Shown: positions 13,487 to 24,771 of the stretch, piece by piece
Numbering within the stretch: the stretch's first letter is position 1
Layout of the letters: every line of letters starts with the position of its first letter
Assembly: GCF_000524195.1 (NCBI RefSeq)
Contig: NW_020170388.1
Span: 1,097,571 to 1,161,570 of the forward strand
Length of the DNA: 64,000 nt
From: Echinococcus granulosus
Lineage: Eukaryota; Platyhelminthes; Cestoda; Cyclophyllidea; Taeniidae
Direction: 5' to 3'
Translations under genes and position numbers: made by a program
The notes under the pieces: model-generated
Databases searched by the model: none
Told to the model about the DNA's origin: nothing
Seen by the model: only the letters and a program-made list of their open reading frames with translations

Positions 13487-13756
13487 TCTCTTTGTCAACT
13501 CGTGCATCAAGTCATTTCTACCCCAATCACAATGCTAATCTTCTACATATGGGATCTCTTCTGATTCGATCTGGCCTCCCACCTCAAGCCAGTATTCTGG
13601 CGAATCAACTATCAACAGATAATTCAAAAATTACCCCAACAAGGGTCATGTCGGGTGCTCGGCCTATTCCCAGCATGGGAAATTAACATGGAACTAAGAA
13701 GCGCTTCCTGGAAGAATTACTTATTCTGACACCATTTGCACATATTCAAGCTGATT
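13487..13756 (+). pseudogene. Decayed duplicate of part of the PDE4 UCR1 exon
   Basis: Over about 90 codons this block aligns with 17483-17750 inside the UCR1 exon without any visible indel. The translations pair segment by segment: FYPNHNANLL with LYPNHNAVLL, GSLLIRSG with GSLLVRSG, HGTKKRFLEE with HGTKERFLDE, LTPFAHIQA with VTPFAQILA. The frame carries one stop (TAA at 13684-13686), in place of a Gly codon in the intact exon. The PKA-type RRGS of the parent is HMGS here. Similarity ends just before the parent's LRSVQTNITWL core, and no splice donor follows. A tandem exon duplication followed by decay explains this best. It lies 3.3 kb upstream of the promoter-like region of the parent exon. 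A transcribed remnant cannot be excluded. Confidence 0.8.
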
Positions 13757-15886
13757 TTTTTTTAAATTTACTTATTTTGGCAGTAAAATTAAAAATGCTT
13801 TATTTTATCCGGCAATTTAAGGAAAGCAAATAGCACGTTTAGCGCCCATTCTTATTATTTTATCAAAATTATGTTTTAAAATGCTTTCTATTGCTATTAA
13901 AATTCCATATAAAGTTAGACTAACAATTACCATAATTTGTGTAATTCGTTTATTGCTGTTAAAAAAAATATTTTTAAATGTTAACCGGTAGATTTTTCCC
14001 TTGATAAGCCATCTTCTTCTGTCATGTTTACGATTTACGGCCAGATTTTCTCTGAAGATCTAAGAACTTTTTCCTCAATTTACAAATAATAGAAATGCTA
14101 CTTAAACTAATGCAAGTAAAAGCAGTTTCAAACAGTCTGGTAAGCACTCCTATTCTTGAATGCCAAATAGTGGCCATAACGGATAGGTTTTTAGGTGTAC
14201 CATTCTTTGAAATCCTATGGAAGGACTACAAAATATTATTGTAGTTTTGGCAATACTCAGTTCCTCTCGTAAAATTTCGAAAGCTGTGAAAAGTGGGTGA
14301 GTTTTATTTTATTTATTTGTCATTCCGACCCTTCGAATTTCGCGGTTTCGATTACATTTTTTGTATTGTGTCACCTGATTCTCTACGTTTCTGCTATCAG
14401 CTAGCCAGTTTTTTCAGAAACTTTATGGAGGATCACATAGTCCTCAAGAGATGCTTTTTCCTATCCCATAGATGATTCAAAAAAACCCACGTTTTACCAC
14501 TTTATACAAATTATAGATTTTGGGATTTCATTTCGTGAGTAGTTAAGCTACTCTAATTTGCCTATCGAACATAGGAAAATATTAATTTAACCTTTGTAAA
14601 ATTGTGCCGGTCTACATTTCTTATAAATCTTTTACTATGGTACTGATTTTCCATACAAATGATCCATTTGTTGTGACAGTTTAGTATGCACACTTGTTCA
14701 TAATTTTATGTGATAGGAAACTTTCTTATCACTACATTTTCGAGACTTTCTCGTGATCCAATTTCGGGTTGTATGTAGCAAAATGAGGGAGAACGTATAC
14801 TCATAAATCTCCTAGAGCCATTTCTGCAGATGAGAATTGTAGAACGACCTCATTTTTAACTTTTTCTAAATCAACAAAAATTTATCTCGCCGGTTTCGTA
14901 AGGTTAAAAATGCTGATTATAGACCTAAACTTGTTACCCTTTTTGGTAAGATCAGCTTTAACTTATGCTAGTGGCATCAGTGAAGTAGATTTTTTCAATC
15001 GTTTACGAGATTCAAGACCATATATCATTTTCTCGCACTCCTAAAGGGAATCATAATATGCAAGAGTATGAATAAAACTTCATCATGAACTTACGGAAGG
15101 GTTAGTAAGTTCTTAACTGAATCATCATGGGCAGGACGAAATCACACTAAAGTGGCAACCAAAATTAACGTAATCAATGTATCCAGGTGGTACAACGGAA
15201 AACTAAAAAGGAGTTTGGTACGCAAAAGTGGATTTTGGAAAATATTCATAATGTAATGTGTTCATGGATGGAGAGATTTACCGTATCACTTTTAAGCAAG
15301 TGGTGCAATTAAGGGTCAGTAGTGGTAAGAGAAGGTAAAAATCACAAATTTTGCGCAATAAATACATTTTTGTAAGTTTATTCTAAACTTAAGTAGCCAC
15401 CCATGTGACACCTAATCGTGACTTATTTGCGACAAACAAAGTTTGTTGTTTTATGTTCAGTAAGTAAAATATTTTTCTTTCTAAAACAAATATTTTTTCG
15501 CAATAGCTAGCACGATTATGCAGCTCCAAGTTCAGGTCTTTGTTACAAGAGACGTCGTTTTGCTTATTTCGCTTGTTTTACTTTCTTTTTCTCCTGTTTT
15601 ACATGAGAAATTCATAGGAAACATCTCACAATTTGCGTTATTCTTAAAGTATCACTAAAATATAGCATTTGTTCCAATTCAATATCATTAAACTTTCCTC
15701 CAAAAACAATAAAATTTTCCATATTTGTGTTTAATTACTCGGAATCTTACTATTTTCGTCCCGAAAACATTATTTAGGGAGAATGTATAGTAAACACAAA
15801 ACCAGAATCCCACAAAATTTTGATTCTCAATTTTTTGCACCGAGTCAAAGCTAAAGGAGTGATGTGAAACATCTTACAACACAATT
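13757..15886. other. Non-coding stretch
   Basis: AT-rich sequence without coding signature. The longest ORF has 60 codons. I see no repeat or RNA gene. Confidence 0.5.
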
Positions 15887-16225
15887 TCAAATGTATATCG
15901 CTAAGAAATATTTTTTGGTTGGACTCGCAGATAGAGGATATATTACCAACCAGACATTAAACCCATATTCATAAGCGAAAAGATAAGGTAATTTTTCTTT
16001 GTAATCATTTCCATGGTACTGTTTCTCTGCATTCAATCCATACTTTCTTAAATGTATACTTGACTTCATGGGCTCTTCAGTCACCGCAGGTTCTACTCCC
16101 ATATTGCTGGCACGGCGTTGGTCATGCCAATAACCCTCTGGTCCTTCTACACACAAGTGAAGAACTGTTTTTATGCCTTGCATCTCGAGGGCTGACTCGG
16201 GTGGCTTCTTAAAAATGGGTCTCAT
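15887..16225 (-). CDS. Minus-strand ORF or exon, function unknown
   Basis: ATG-initiated ORF of 112 codons on the minus strand. It is richer in GC than its flanks and has a balanced, protein-like composition in residues 1 to about 85 (acidic and basic residues mixed, few low-complexity runs). The last 25 residues are hydrophobic and aromatic and may be read-through into non-coding DNA; a possible donor follows the Gly codon of the EYG segment. I do not recognise a domain. The start faces a CCAAT cluster about 470 bases away (16696-16763), which would make that region a divergent promoter. It could be a small gene, an exon of a larger minus-strand gene, or a chance ORF. Confidence 0.35.
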   Translation of the reverse strand: MRPIFKKPPESALEMQGIKTVLHLCVEGPEGYWHDQRRASNMGVEPAVTEEPMKSSIHLRKYGLNAEKQYHGNDYKEKLPYLFAYEYGFNVWLVIYPLSASPTKKYFLAIYI

Positions 16226-16695
16226 TCAAGAGGATTAAAATAAACTTACTGTACACTTCAAATTGACAGACAGACACCCTTGTTTACGGGGAGGCCACCC
16301 TGAGGAATACGAATTTTATCGACATTTAGGGTCGGATGTTAACGCAAAGAATTCTATCATAGGTAGACAATACACCATTATGTGCAGCCGCCTTTTAATC
16401 CGACCTATTTAATTATTTACATATTAGCAGAATGGCGATTTTTTCGACTTCGCAAACTTAACTGATTTTATTATTTTTCGAATAATTTTCTTTAAAAACT
16501 GGCAAAACACAGATATTATTGGCGTGAAGTGTAAACATGTCTGGACTAAATCTATACAGTTCTTCGACAGTTCAAATAATACTTATGATTTGAATCGCAA
16601 GTCCCACTTTGCACCCTTTTATCCAGATCAAATACTACTTTTTTATAAGGTGCCAAAAATCAGACAAATGCTAACAGTGGTTAGCAAATTCCCCT

Positions 16696-16763
16696 CCAAT
16701 CATTGGTTGGTCCACAAACCAACAAAAATCATGTTGTGAATTAATTGGCCCCTATTGGCCAAT
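16696..16763. promoter_or_regulatory. Cluster of CCAAT boxes in both orientations, putative promoter
   Basis: Five CCAAT or ATTGG cores lie within 68 bases: the palindrome CCAATCATTGG (16696-16706), ATTGG at 16744, and the palindrome ATTGGCCAAT (16754-16763). The sequence downstream to 17075 is markedly GC-richer than its surroundings and free of long ORFs, as expected of a promoter and 5' leader. The PDE4 ATG lies 311 bases downstream, and the minus-strand ORF starts 470 bases away on the other side. NF-Y binding and bidirectional use are inferred. Confidence 0.5.
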
Positions 16764-16790
16764 CATTGTGGGCTAGTGGGTAGCACGCAC

Positions 16791-16804
16791 GCAAATGCAT
16801 TTGC
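16791..16804. promoter_or_regulatory. 14-bp palindrome with octamer-like cores
   Basis: GCAAATGCATTTGC is a perfect palindrome. Each half carries most of a POU-type octamer (ATGCAAAT), and ATTTGCAT is complete across the right side. It lies 28 bases after the CCAAT cluster and is followed by repeated GCATGTGC (E-box-like) motifs. Regulatory function is inferred. Confidence 0.35.
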
Positions 16805-17074
16805 ATGTCTACCCGCATGTGCCTCGACTGTGTCGGGGCATGTGCTAACCGTAATCCGTTTTAGTGCCTAAATGCTGCATGCCTTTGTCTGTGCGCGCAT
16901 GTGTGCGATTGTGCAAATAGAGCGCTTTCGCATACACTCACGTTCCTTCTGTCTCCTACCTGCTGTCTTCTTCCAAGCAATGCCTAACTGTTGACTTTCG
17001 GATTTTTAATGTTCCCATCCCATTTATTTTCTACTACGATAGACGAATAAAAGCCCAAGGACTACCTAATTTCC

Positions 17075-17808
17075 ATGCCAAACCTTTGTGGATGTACTGG
17101 CGACTCCTCAGTGGGGAGGTTGCATTGGCCTTGGCGAAAAAATGTCTCTCCTTCCACCGCCTCTTCAGTACGCCGTTCTACGGCCCTTGGTGAAAGTGTC
17201 GATGATACAGATATCGCCAAATCCCCTACCCTTGCCAAACCTGAGGTGGACGACAGTATCAGCCCTCGGAACTCAAACCCCCACGAGGTCACCAAGACCT
17301 CTCGTCCGCCGGTCACTTTTGAACTGGACTCCATATCGCGGAGTGGTCAAGACAACTCCTCCGAGAAAGACAGGTATTTCGAGATGCGAAATCACTCACT
17401 AGATATGGAAGTGGGCTCCATTCTACCACAAAATGCGGAGATGACCAACACCGCGAATAGGACTTTTCCCACCTTCTTCAACTCCAAGTCGAGTCGCGCA
17501 TCAGGTCGTCTCTATCCCAATCATAATGCTGTTCTCTTACGAAGGGGTTCTCTCCTGGTTCGATCCGGCCGTCCATTGCCTGTTAGTATTCTAATTAATC
17601 AACAATCATTGGACGGCTCTAAAATCACCTCACCGGGGGTCACATCGGGAGGTCTGCCTAGTCCCGGCGTGGGAGAGGGACATGGGACTAAGGAGCGCTT
17701 TTTGGATGAATCATATATTGTGACACCATTTGCACAGATCCTGGCTGGATTACGCTCGGTACAGACTAATATCACCTGGCTTACTTCTCAGCACTCTGTA
17801 AAGCCTGA
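17075..17808 (+). CDS. PDE4: PDE4 exon with N-terminus and UCR1
   Basis: Open for 244 codons plus 2 nt up to a strong donor (CTGA|GTAAGT, intron from 17809). The ATG at 17075 is the first in frame after a TAA inside the AATAAA at 17046, but its context is weak (T at -3). The exon could instead be entered by splicing, for example after CTCAG at 17108. The product begins MPNLCGC and is Ser/Thr/Pro-rich up to about residue 140. UCR1 follows: LLRRGSLLVRSG at about 154-165, matching the human RRESFLYRSDS segment with its PKA site (predicted S159), then IVTPFAQILAGLRSVQTNIT at about 215-234, the most conserved UCR1 block. The GC-rich CCAAT region upstream suggests the 5' end of a long isoform. A decayed copy lies at 13487-13756. 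Confidence 0.85.
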
Positions 17809-20800
17809 GTAAGTTAGTTTTCTTGCACAATATTAATCAAAACGATGCTGAAAAATGTTAAATTTTGTATGTGCCCTTCATGAATAGTTCATGCGCAGAA
17901 AATTTCCTCTCCCCGGAAACATTTGATTTTACAGCTTATTTCTCCACTTCTAAATTCATTTTGTAAAATTTATTAGCGATATATTATTTCGTACTGAGGT
18001 CGTAGAAATTAAGCAACTTTAAATTAAGTTCTTGAATTCACTCAGATAATAATCTTATGAATTGGGTTTTAAGCATTCTTTAAAGAGTCGTCCATCAATA
18101 CTTTCCAAATGCAGATAATAGGTGAAGACCTCAAAGTGGAATCCCCATTTAATGAAGTCAAGCACAAGTTAATATTTTAAGTTTCACGATGAATTGTTGC
18201 TCTTAGTTCTCAGCAATTCATTTCCAGCTCAGTCAATTTGATACCTCATGTAATCAGATAATCTAGAATAAGCTTCTCCGATTTCTTGGTCAAGTAAACT
18301 ATCTGTCGGTTTTGATGTCACAAGTCATAGTCGATCGGGCGAATGCAATTCGGATTGTTGACTGATGTGTCGTCTATTCACGAGCTCAGTTTTGCACGAC
18401 CCGAAACAAAAGTACTAGTAATGGATTACTACGCTAAGAAGCACTGCCTAATTAATTTCGCTATTGTATATAGAATTTTGGCCCATATAGTCCGATAGGG
18501 TGGTTGGGGTTTCGACCAGGTCCTATTCGCTTTCATATTATTACATTTTCAAGCTCATATTATTACCTTTGGTATAAAAACTAGTGTGATAAAATGGAGT
18601 GACCCTGTGATTTTATTTCGTAGTTCTCATAATAAACGAAGAATTTTAATTTAGTAAGGTTAAAGTTCTCGTCACGTTCAAATGGCAGAAAATTTAAATA
18701 ATGTCAGGTATTAGTATTTTAAGGTGGTAACTTGGGCCATTATTGACTGATTTGCAATCCAGATTTTGGTGAAAAAAGTTCTGGAAAAGGTATTACTCTA
18801 TTAAAAAGTTTTTATCCGAATCTCATGAGAATGCAAAATTCGCGCATCAGTTAACCTGATTCTCAGTTAAATCCGCTTTATATTTGGGTCAGAATACCCA
18901 CGCGGTTCAGAATTTTCAATAAATCTGTATCAAAGTTAGGTTTTAAACTTAAAAACGCATCTAATGACGTAATAATAGCAAGATTTTACAGAAATTTCTC
19001 ATAATAGCTAGTCTGCTAGGTGTAGTCGTATTACGGGAACCTAACAATGTCAGTTTGTGTGGCAGTTTAATAAAGCGCCGAATAGCACTTCCCATTTCAA
19101 CGATCCTCCCATCCATTCACCTGTCACTCGAGCACAATTCAATTTATTATTTGATATGTATTTCCATGACACAACACACCCACACTCCGTGATTATTCAA
19201 CCATTCTCAGGTACAATTCGGTCGAGAAAACCCCCAATCTCATTTAAGGGCTTCAAATTCCACTTATGTATGCTACATCATTTTTTCTCAATCAAAGTAG
19301 AACAGCCTTATGTCAATTTCTAGTGCAAGAAAAGTAAAACTAAGCCAAACTGCTTATCGACTGCAAGACGCTTTAATTCATCCTTGGAACGGTCAGATAG
19401 GAATGCAGCTTATCACGTACCTCTGTCTCTCTGTTTTCACGAGCGTGCAAGACAATGTGTGCGCGTTTCAAGGTCTCTCATTCCCATAGGTGCAGTCTAG
19501 CACTTGCATTGCAAACAAAAGTCGATGAAATAGGGCATGTGTACATGTATGCCTGATGGTCCCTCGATTACCTATTTGTCATCACTACGAGGTTGGAAAA
19601 GGTATCCATACATGCAAAATCCTTTCGATTTTACCTTAAAACCACCCAGTTAGGGTTCATTATAGAAGATACCTCCCACTAGGGTCTTAGAGAAAAATTG
19701 GCCAACATCATCCCGATTTTTTATTCCCCTAGTATAATTCTAAAGTTTAGAGACTTTATGTGGGGTTGGGCAAGGAAATCGGGCGTCATATATACGTGAC
19801 AATTTTAACGGAAGTGCCAAGGAGTATCACTATTATGAAAACACTAACATACCTTTAGGATTCAATTCTGGTGAAATGAATTGAAGAATTTGCATTTTTG
19901 TAACATCCGGTCCTTGGTGCAAACCTCTTTTTCCGATATGTATATAAAGTAACAGGACATTCAATTAGAAATAATTTAAGAGAACTTTTTATGTTGTTGA
20001 ATTTCACCCACGACATTGCTCAGATAGCGTTTTAATTCAACTTTAGGATGATTGAGCGATCTTTTATTTGATAGGAAACATTATAATCTGCTTAAAAATA
20101 CTTGCCAAAAGACGAGAGCCCGGGATAACGATTTCATTTATTTGACAAGCATTTTCACATATTAGTGTATTTTACTTCATCTATGAAATTGCTCTCTTAA
20201 AATATGCTGCCTTGGTCGTGGTTTTAGATCAGTCATCACTGTCCAAACACTTTATTGCCTTAATGTAGCATAGGTAGTCACTCATTTTTGGCAACTATAG
20301 CTGCTGATACAAGCTTAGAACTGGAAACTGCTCTGCAGTTTACAATTACCCTGTTGTTTCAAACTCAGTCTGTCGGTTTACGATACAATTTGATGTAATT
20401 AGTTGGCTTGACCTGACAAAGCATTCCTGTTACCTATTCACGTGGCTAGAATAAGGCGAGTAAGTCGAGGCGCGAGAAGAAAAACTTATCAATTGGTCGT
20501 AATACAACTTTTCTTTGTGGAATTTAAAATACACATTAGTGGCATTTTATTGCCTCTCTATAATGGATATTCAGCATAATTTTATTTGTTTTTTAAGTAA
20601 TCCTCATACATTGCGGAAAGAATTTTGTCTATGAATAGCGGGAATTATGAGCTACACATATCGATATATTTTAAATATTCACATGCATGTTTTTTTAACA
20701 ATTTAAAGCTTTTATGTTAGTGAGTGCATTATAGCCCCACAATGAAACAAATTTAGAAGTACAATTAACGTTAACACACTTATCTTAACGAATTCATGCC

Positions 20801-22990
20801 TTTATTGGGAAGGTTAAGGAGTCACAGGTAGGAGTGCGTTTTAAATGCCAGTACGTTACACCTTTGTGTGCGTGTGTGGACAAGACAAAGGTTGATCGAA
20901 GGCTTTTGTGGAAAAGCCAGGGAGCAGTTCGTTTTGATTCGTGCCTTCTTACCAAATTGCCTGTCTGAATCCGTGCTATACCTTGATGAAGGAGAAAAAA
21001 TATCGAATTCCCTTAGTCAAGGGTGGCTTTTCCCAAGAATTACGTGACGGAAAGGAAGGCTTTAAATGGTTATCTTTGTAGGTATGTGCGTTCGCACACA
21101 CCTACGTACATCCTGAAGCGATTGCTGGTGTAGGTAAAAGAATTAAAATTTTTCCCGTGTTTCAACATTGTTTTAAAATACTTTTGCACATTTGTTTTTG
21201 ATTTAACCAAAGCTTACGAGATTTAAACTCTACTGTACTTTCCTCTCCATAAAACCATTTTTCTAAACAAAGTGCTTTAAAACTTAGAGATTTAAGATAT
21301 TTTCTTGCATTTGCCAACAAGGAATAATTTCTGCGTTCGTTAATATGACTGAATCCACTAGAGTAGATGCAACATTAGCGGCAAAAATATGCACCTGCAT
21401 GTGGGCGTAAATTTAAGCAAGAGTTCACACACTCTCAGCAAATATTGTCCAAAATCTAGCTTGAATATTGTTTACAAAGGTGTATTTCCAGATACTAGCC
21501 ATAGCAAGTCGAGCATTATAAACTGAGTCTTTGTTTATGATGCCAACAATAATCTCAGCCATCGTTAATACGCAGTGTACTTTGTAATTATCTTGACGAC
21601 TAAATAACCACAAGTCTCGCAGCTGGAGATGAACAAGAATGAAAAAATGGAATTTTAGTGTTTTGTTTATCGGATTTCTCTATAATAGAACAATCTTGAA
21701 TTTAACACTAAAATATGCTCCTTTTTAAAACTGTGCATTGAGTAAGGTTTAAGGGTCGCCTTGATCCCTCCCAGTTAAAGCTATGGCTCATTCTACTCTA
21801 GACCGAAAGATGAAGAATTGCTTCCAGTCACTGACTTCATAAAGAATTAATCGGGAGAGAGAGGGGAGTGGAAATTTTCCCTCATCATAAAGTGAAATGT
21901 CCCAACTTGTAGCGATAGTAGTAGCGCCCAAGCGTAGAAGGAGATTTAAGTAAGCATTGTAGGTGAACAAACCAGATAAGGAGACCGTCTGGGTGAAAAC
22001 CAAACGATAAGTCGATTAATTGTCCTGCAATCTCTCTTAAATATTGGAAGGGATTTTAGGTGCTCTGTTTTTATGTTCAGCATACTCAAGCAATGAAAAT
22101 TTGAAGGACCAATAATAATGTACCACTTTTCGGAGGCAGGAATGCAGCATTTCAAAAATTTATTCAAAATGTGCATAAGGTTGAAATTACAAGCCTTTTG
22201 TTTATGTATTTTAGTTCAGAGGGTGATGTTTTTCTCAAATCTGGTGAAACAGATCTTCCTTCTCCTGTCTCAGGTAAATGACACCTTGGCAATTTATAAA
22301 GCTGTTATTTGGATACATTTTGAACATGGAATCAAAGTGCTATGAGTGTGGTTCTGTGGAACTTTACTATTTTCCTTCGACTGGTCCGCCGCTTGGACCA
22401 TTCGAAGTTGTACAAGTTAGACTTTACGTCGTCCTCTGTTGAGTCTATCTGATTTTTGCCTACCTACATTTTGAATGAACTGACCTTATGTGTTTCATTC
22501 CAGTAGACCTATGAGATTACCACAAATGGTGCATGGATGACAGACTTGCAAAATCTAACTCCACCATGTGGCAGTGTGGGCTTAAATCAGACTCTTAGGC
22601 GCTGCACACAATTCTCTTCAAGACCTAGACGCTGAGATACAGTTTTCCTCTGAAGCGATCCCGTTATTAAGTGTGGGAGGTGTCAAAGAAATGCCGCCTT
22701 CAAGATAGTTACTGTTTATCATGAAAAGTATTGACAATACATGAGTCAATTTTAACTGTCTCCAAACTCTCAGACCAAATGTACCCTTTAAGAATGTAAT
22801 TTCTTTTCTGATCCAAAGTGACCTAAAATATTTAAGTCCCTTTCGGGACGCATCAAGTAACGATGAAATGATACAATCGGAATGTTCACTTTCTAATGCG
22901 GAAATGAACATTTTCAAGGACATAAATAACGGCTCGGCAGAGTTTTTTTTCCAATGCCCTAGTTTCATGCCAATGTACTTCTCATTTCAG
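17809..22990 (+). other. Intron region between UCR1 and UCR2, LR1 exon not located
   Basis: The donor at 17809 leaves phase 2, but the UCR2 exon at 22991 needs phase 1. A missing exon of length 2 modulo 3 would repair the frame; mammalian PDE4 genes also encode LR1 separately. One other phase-consistent reading uses a 25-nt exon at 22504-22528 (after TTTCATTCCAG) and an earlier acceptor for UCR2 at 22963 (CCCTAG). Neither can be settled without transcripts. The 116-codon minus ORF at 22618-22968 looks like chance. A hairpin at 21078-21105 is listed separately. Confidence 0.5.
21078..21105. repeat. 13-bp inverted repeat with 2-base loop
   Basis: GTAGGTATGTGCG and CGCACACACCTAC pair over 13 positions with a single G-T type mismatch, around TT. 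As RNA it would form a tight hairpin. It lies in the presumed UCR1-UCR2 intron. Confidence 0.6.
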
Positions 22991-23103
22991 GCGAAGACTA
23001 TGACATGCTTGCTGAGGCTACAAAGAAAGAACTGGAGTGGTGTCTTCAACAGCTTGAAAATATTCAAACCAAACGACCGGTGTCTGATATGGCTACCACC
23101 AAG
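22991..23103 (+). CDS. PDE4: PDE4 exon, first half of UCR2
   Basis: After a canonical acceptor (TTCTCATTTCAG) this exon reads EDYDMLAEATKKELEWCLQQ followed by LENIQTKRPVSDMATTK. It aligns position by position with mammalian UCR2 (EESYQKLAMETLEELDWCLD, QLETIQTYRSVSEMASNK). It starts with two bases of a split codon and ends in phase 0 before GTAGAT. In PDE4, UCR2 folds over the catalytic pocket and holds the enzyme in check. The acidic start of this helix region pairs with basic residues of UCR1 in mammals. Confidence 0.92.
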
Positions 23104-24677
23104 GTAGATTTCTAACCTGTTTTAGCATGAACAGCTACCAATACGGAATGTTAAGTCAGCTTAAGTAGGTCAGGAGTTTGTGAGAATATGTGGGTGATGG
23201 ACAGCTCCTGAGTTATTCTGTATGTTTGTACGATAGTACAAAATTTCACAGCTTAGGCCATAGCCTGGATCCGAACACATTTGTGTGATGCCAGCTTTAG
23301 TACTTAAAAATAAAAAAGAATCAACGCCGGTTTAAGGGGACGTATTGTTAGTTTGTGTTTTGAAACAAAAAACATCTGAGCAGAAGGTCAATTTTGTCCT
23401 ATCATGATGCGATAATATGGCTAAGTGACAACTTTTTAGTTCCTCACACTGTAACGATGGACCTGAATTTTGTTACTGAGGTGGTATATCTACCATCGTA
23501 ACCGAAAATCTGAGATAAAATTGGAACGCCCTCCAGAAATTACACATTAGCCAAGTCAATTTAGTATGAATTTCCTGTGTTAGTTGATGCATTTTGCTAA
23601 AGTTTTGGCATGAGAAGTGGTTGATGTCGGTTGGAGGAAAGGGAGTCTAAGTTTAGTTCCTTTTCCACTTGTCAGTTTCTCTCAGTTTAAACAAAGCTAG
23701 CGTAACTAGGACTAAATGCTTACCGTAGGCTTGGATTAATTTACCAGCTGTTGAGCCAAGCGTGTTAGCACGTGATTAGGGAGGACAGCCTCGGAAAACT
23801 ATATTGACTAGGTGGTTGCCAAAAAACAATAACAATAACACAATCAACAAATCGAATGCAGGCTGAACCTTGGTCTAATGCTTAATTGTATCCACACATT
23901 CGTCCAAAGTCAAATTTTGCCAATGGCTATGTTTGCATTTAATTGACTTCATTCTAGAACGGCACTTTAATAATTTCAACCGAATAAATTTATGAAGAAG
24001 TTTACAGGGAGTCACTTCTTCTAAAAAACGGTGGGAGTTCTAAGTTTCTCCAGTCTTCATATTCTGTCTTTAAATATTCCAATTCATTGGACAGAAGTTG
24101 ACCTTTTGTCAATAAGAACTGATGCTACCAGAGCTAAGTTGCAATAAATTTGTCTATTTTATGTATTTTTTGTAAAACAATATCATCACTCTAAAAAAGT
24201 CATGTCCGAAAACTCCCATGTGTGAATACCAATGGTTCCATTTTCATCTTCTAAAATGGACATTTGCCATTCACGTAGCACCTTTGAGATAACTAACTGT
24301 GTAAGGAAGTTACTTCAGTTTTCGTGATGCGGATTCCACTCCAAAGCTTCATTACATTAAAGCACTGAAAGTAACTATCTTTTCTAAAGTACCTTTAAAT
24401 GTATAATTCTATCGTTTGTTTAAAGCCGAGGAACTAGGATTCTTCACTTTTTCAGCGAAGTTGAGGAAGAATGAAAGTATACTAATGTATTCAAAATGTA
24501 TTTACATGCTTTAAAAACAAATAGTTGATTATATCTTTCTAGTTCTATTCAGACGGAAAATTCTCATTGGAATCTATTCATTGCATGCTGGGTTTTCTCA
24601 AAAAAATGTTCTGCTCAAAGGAATTTGAGAAATCAGTTCTAAAGGGAAAGGTAGTTAATCTCCATTTATCCTCCTAG

Positions 24678-24771
24678 TTTAAACGTCTACTCAGTCAAAA
24701 ACTCGGTAGCTTCGGCAGTACGGACAAGACGCGAAATCAAATCTCCGAGTATATATCCAAAACCTTTATGG
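24678..24771 (+). CDS. PDE4: PDE4 exon, second half of UCR2
   Basis: It starts in phase 0 after CCTCCTAG and ends in phase 1 before GTAAGC. It reads FKRLLSQKLGSFGSTDKTRN then QISEYISKTFM, against mammalian [31 protein letters not shown]. The regulatory helix residue that caps the active site is Tyr here (SEYIS), as in PDE4A/B/C, rather than Phe as in human PDE4D (SEFIS). The middle is more polar than the mammalian helix. Confidence 0.92.

Noticed and set aside
22618..22968. 116-codon minus-strand ORF overlapping the approach to the UCR2 exon
   Set aside because: No recognisable motif and AT-rich random-like composition; expected by chance in a window of this size.
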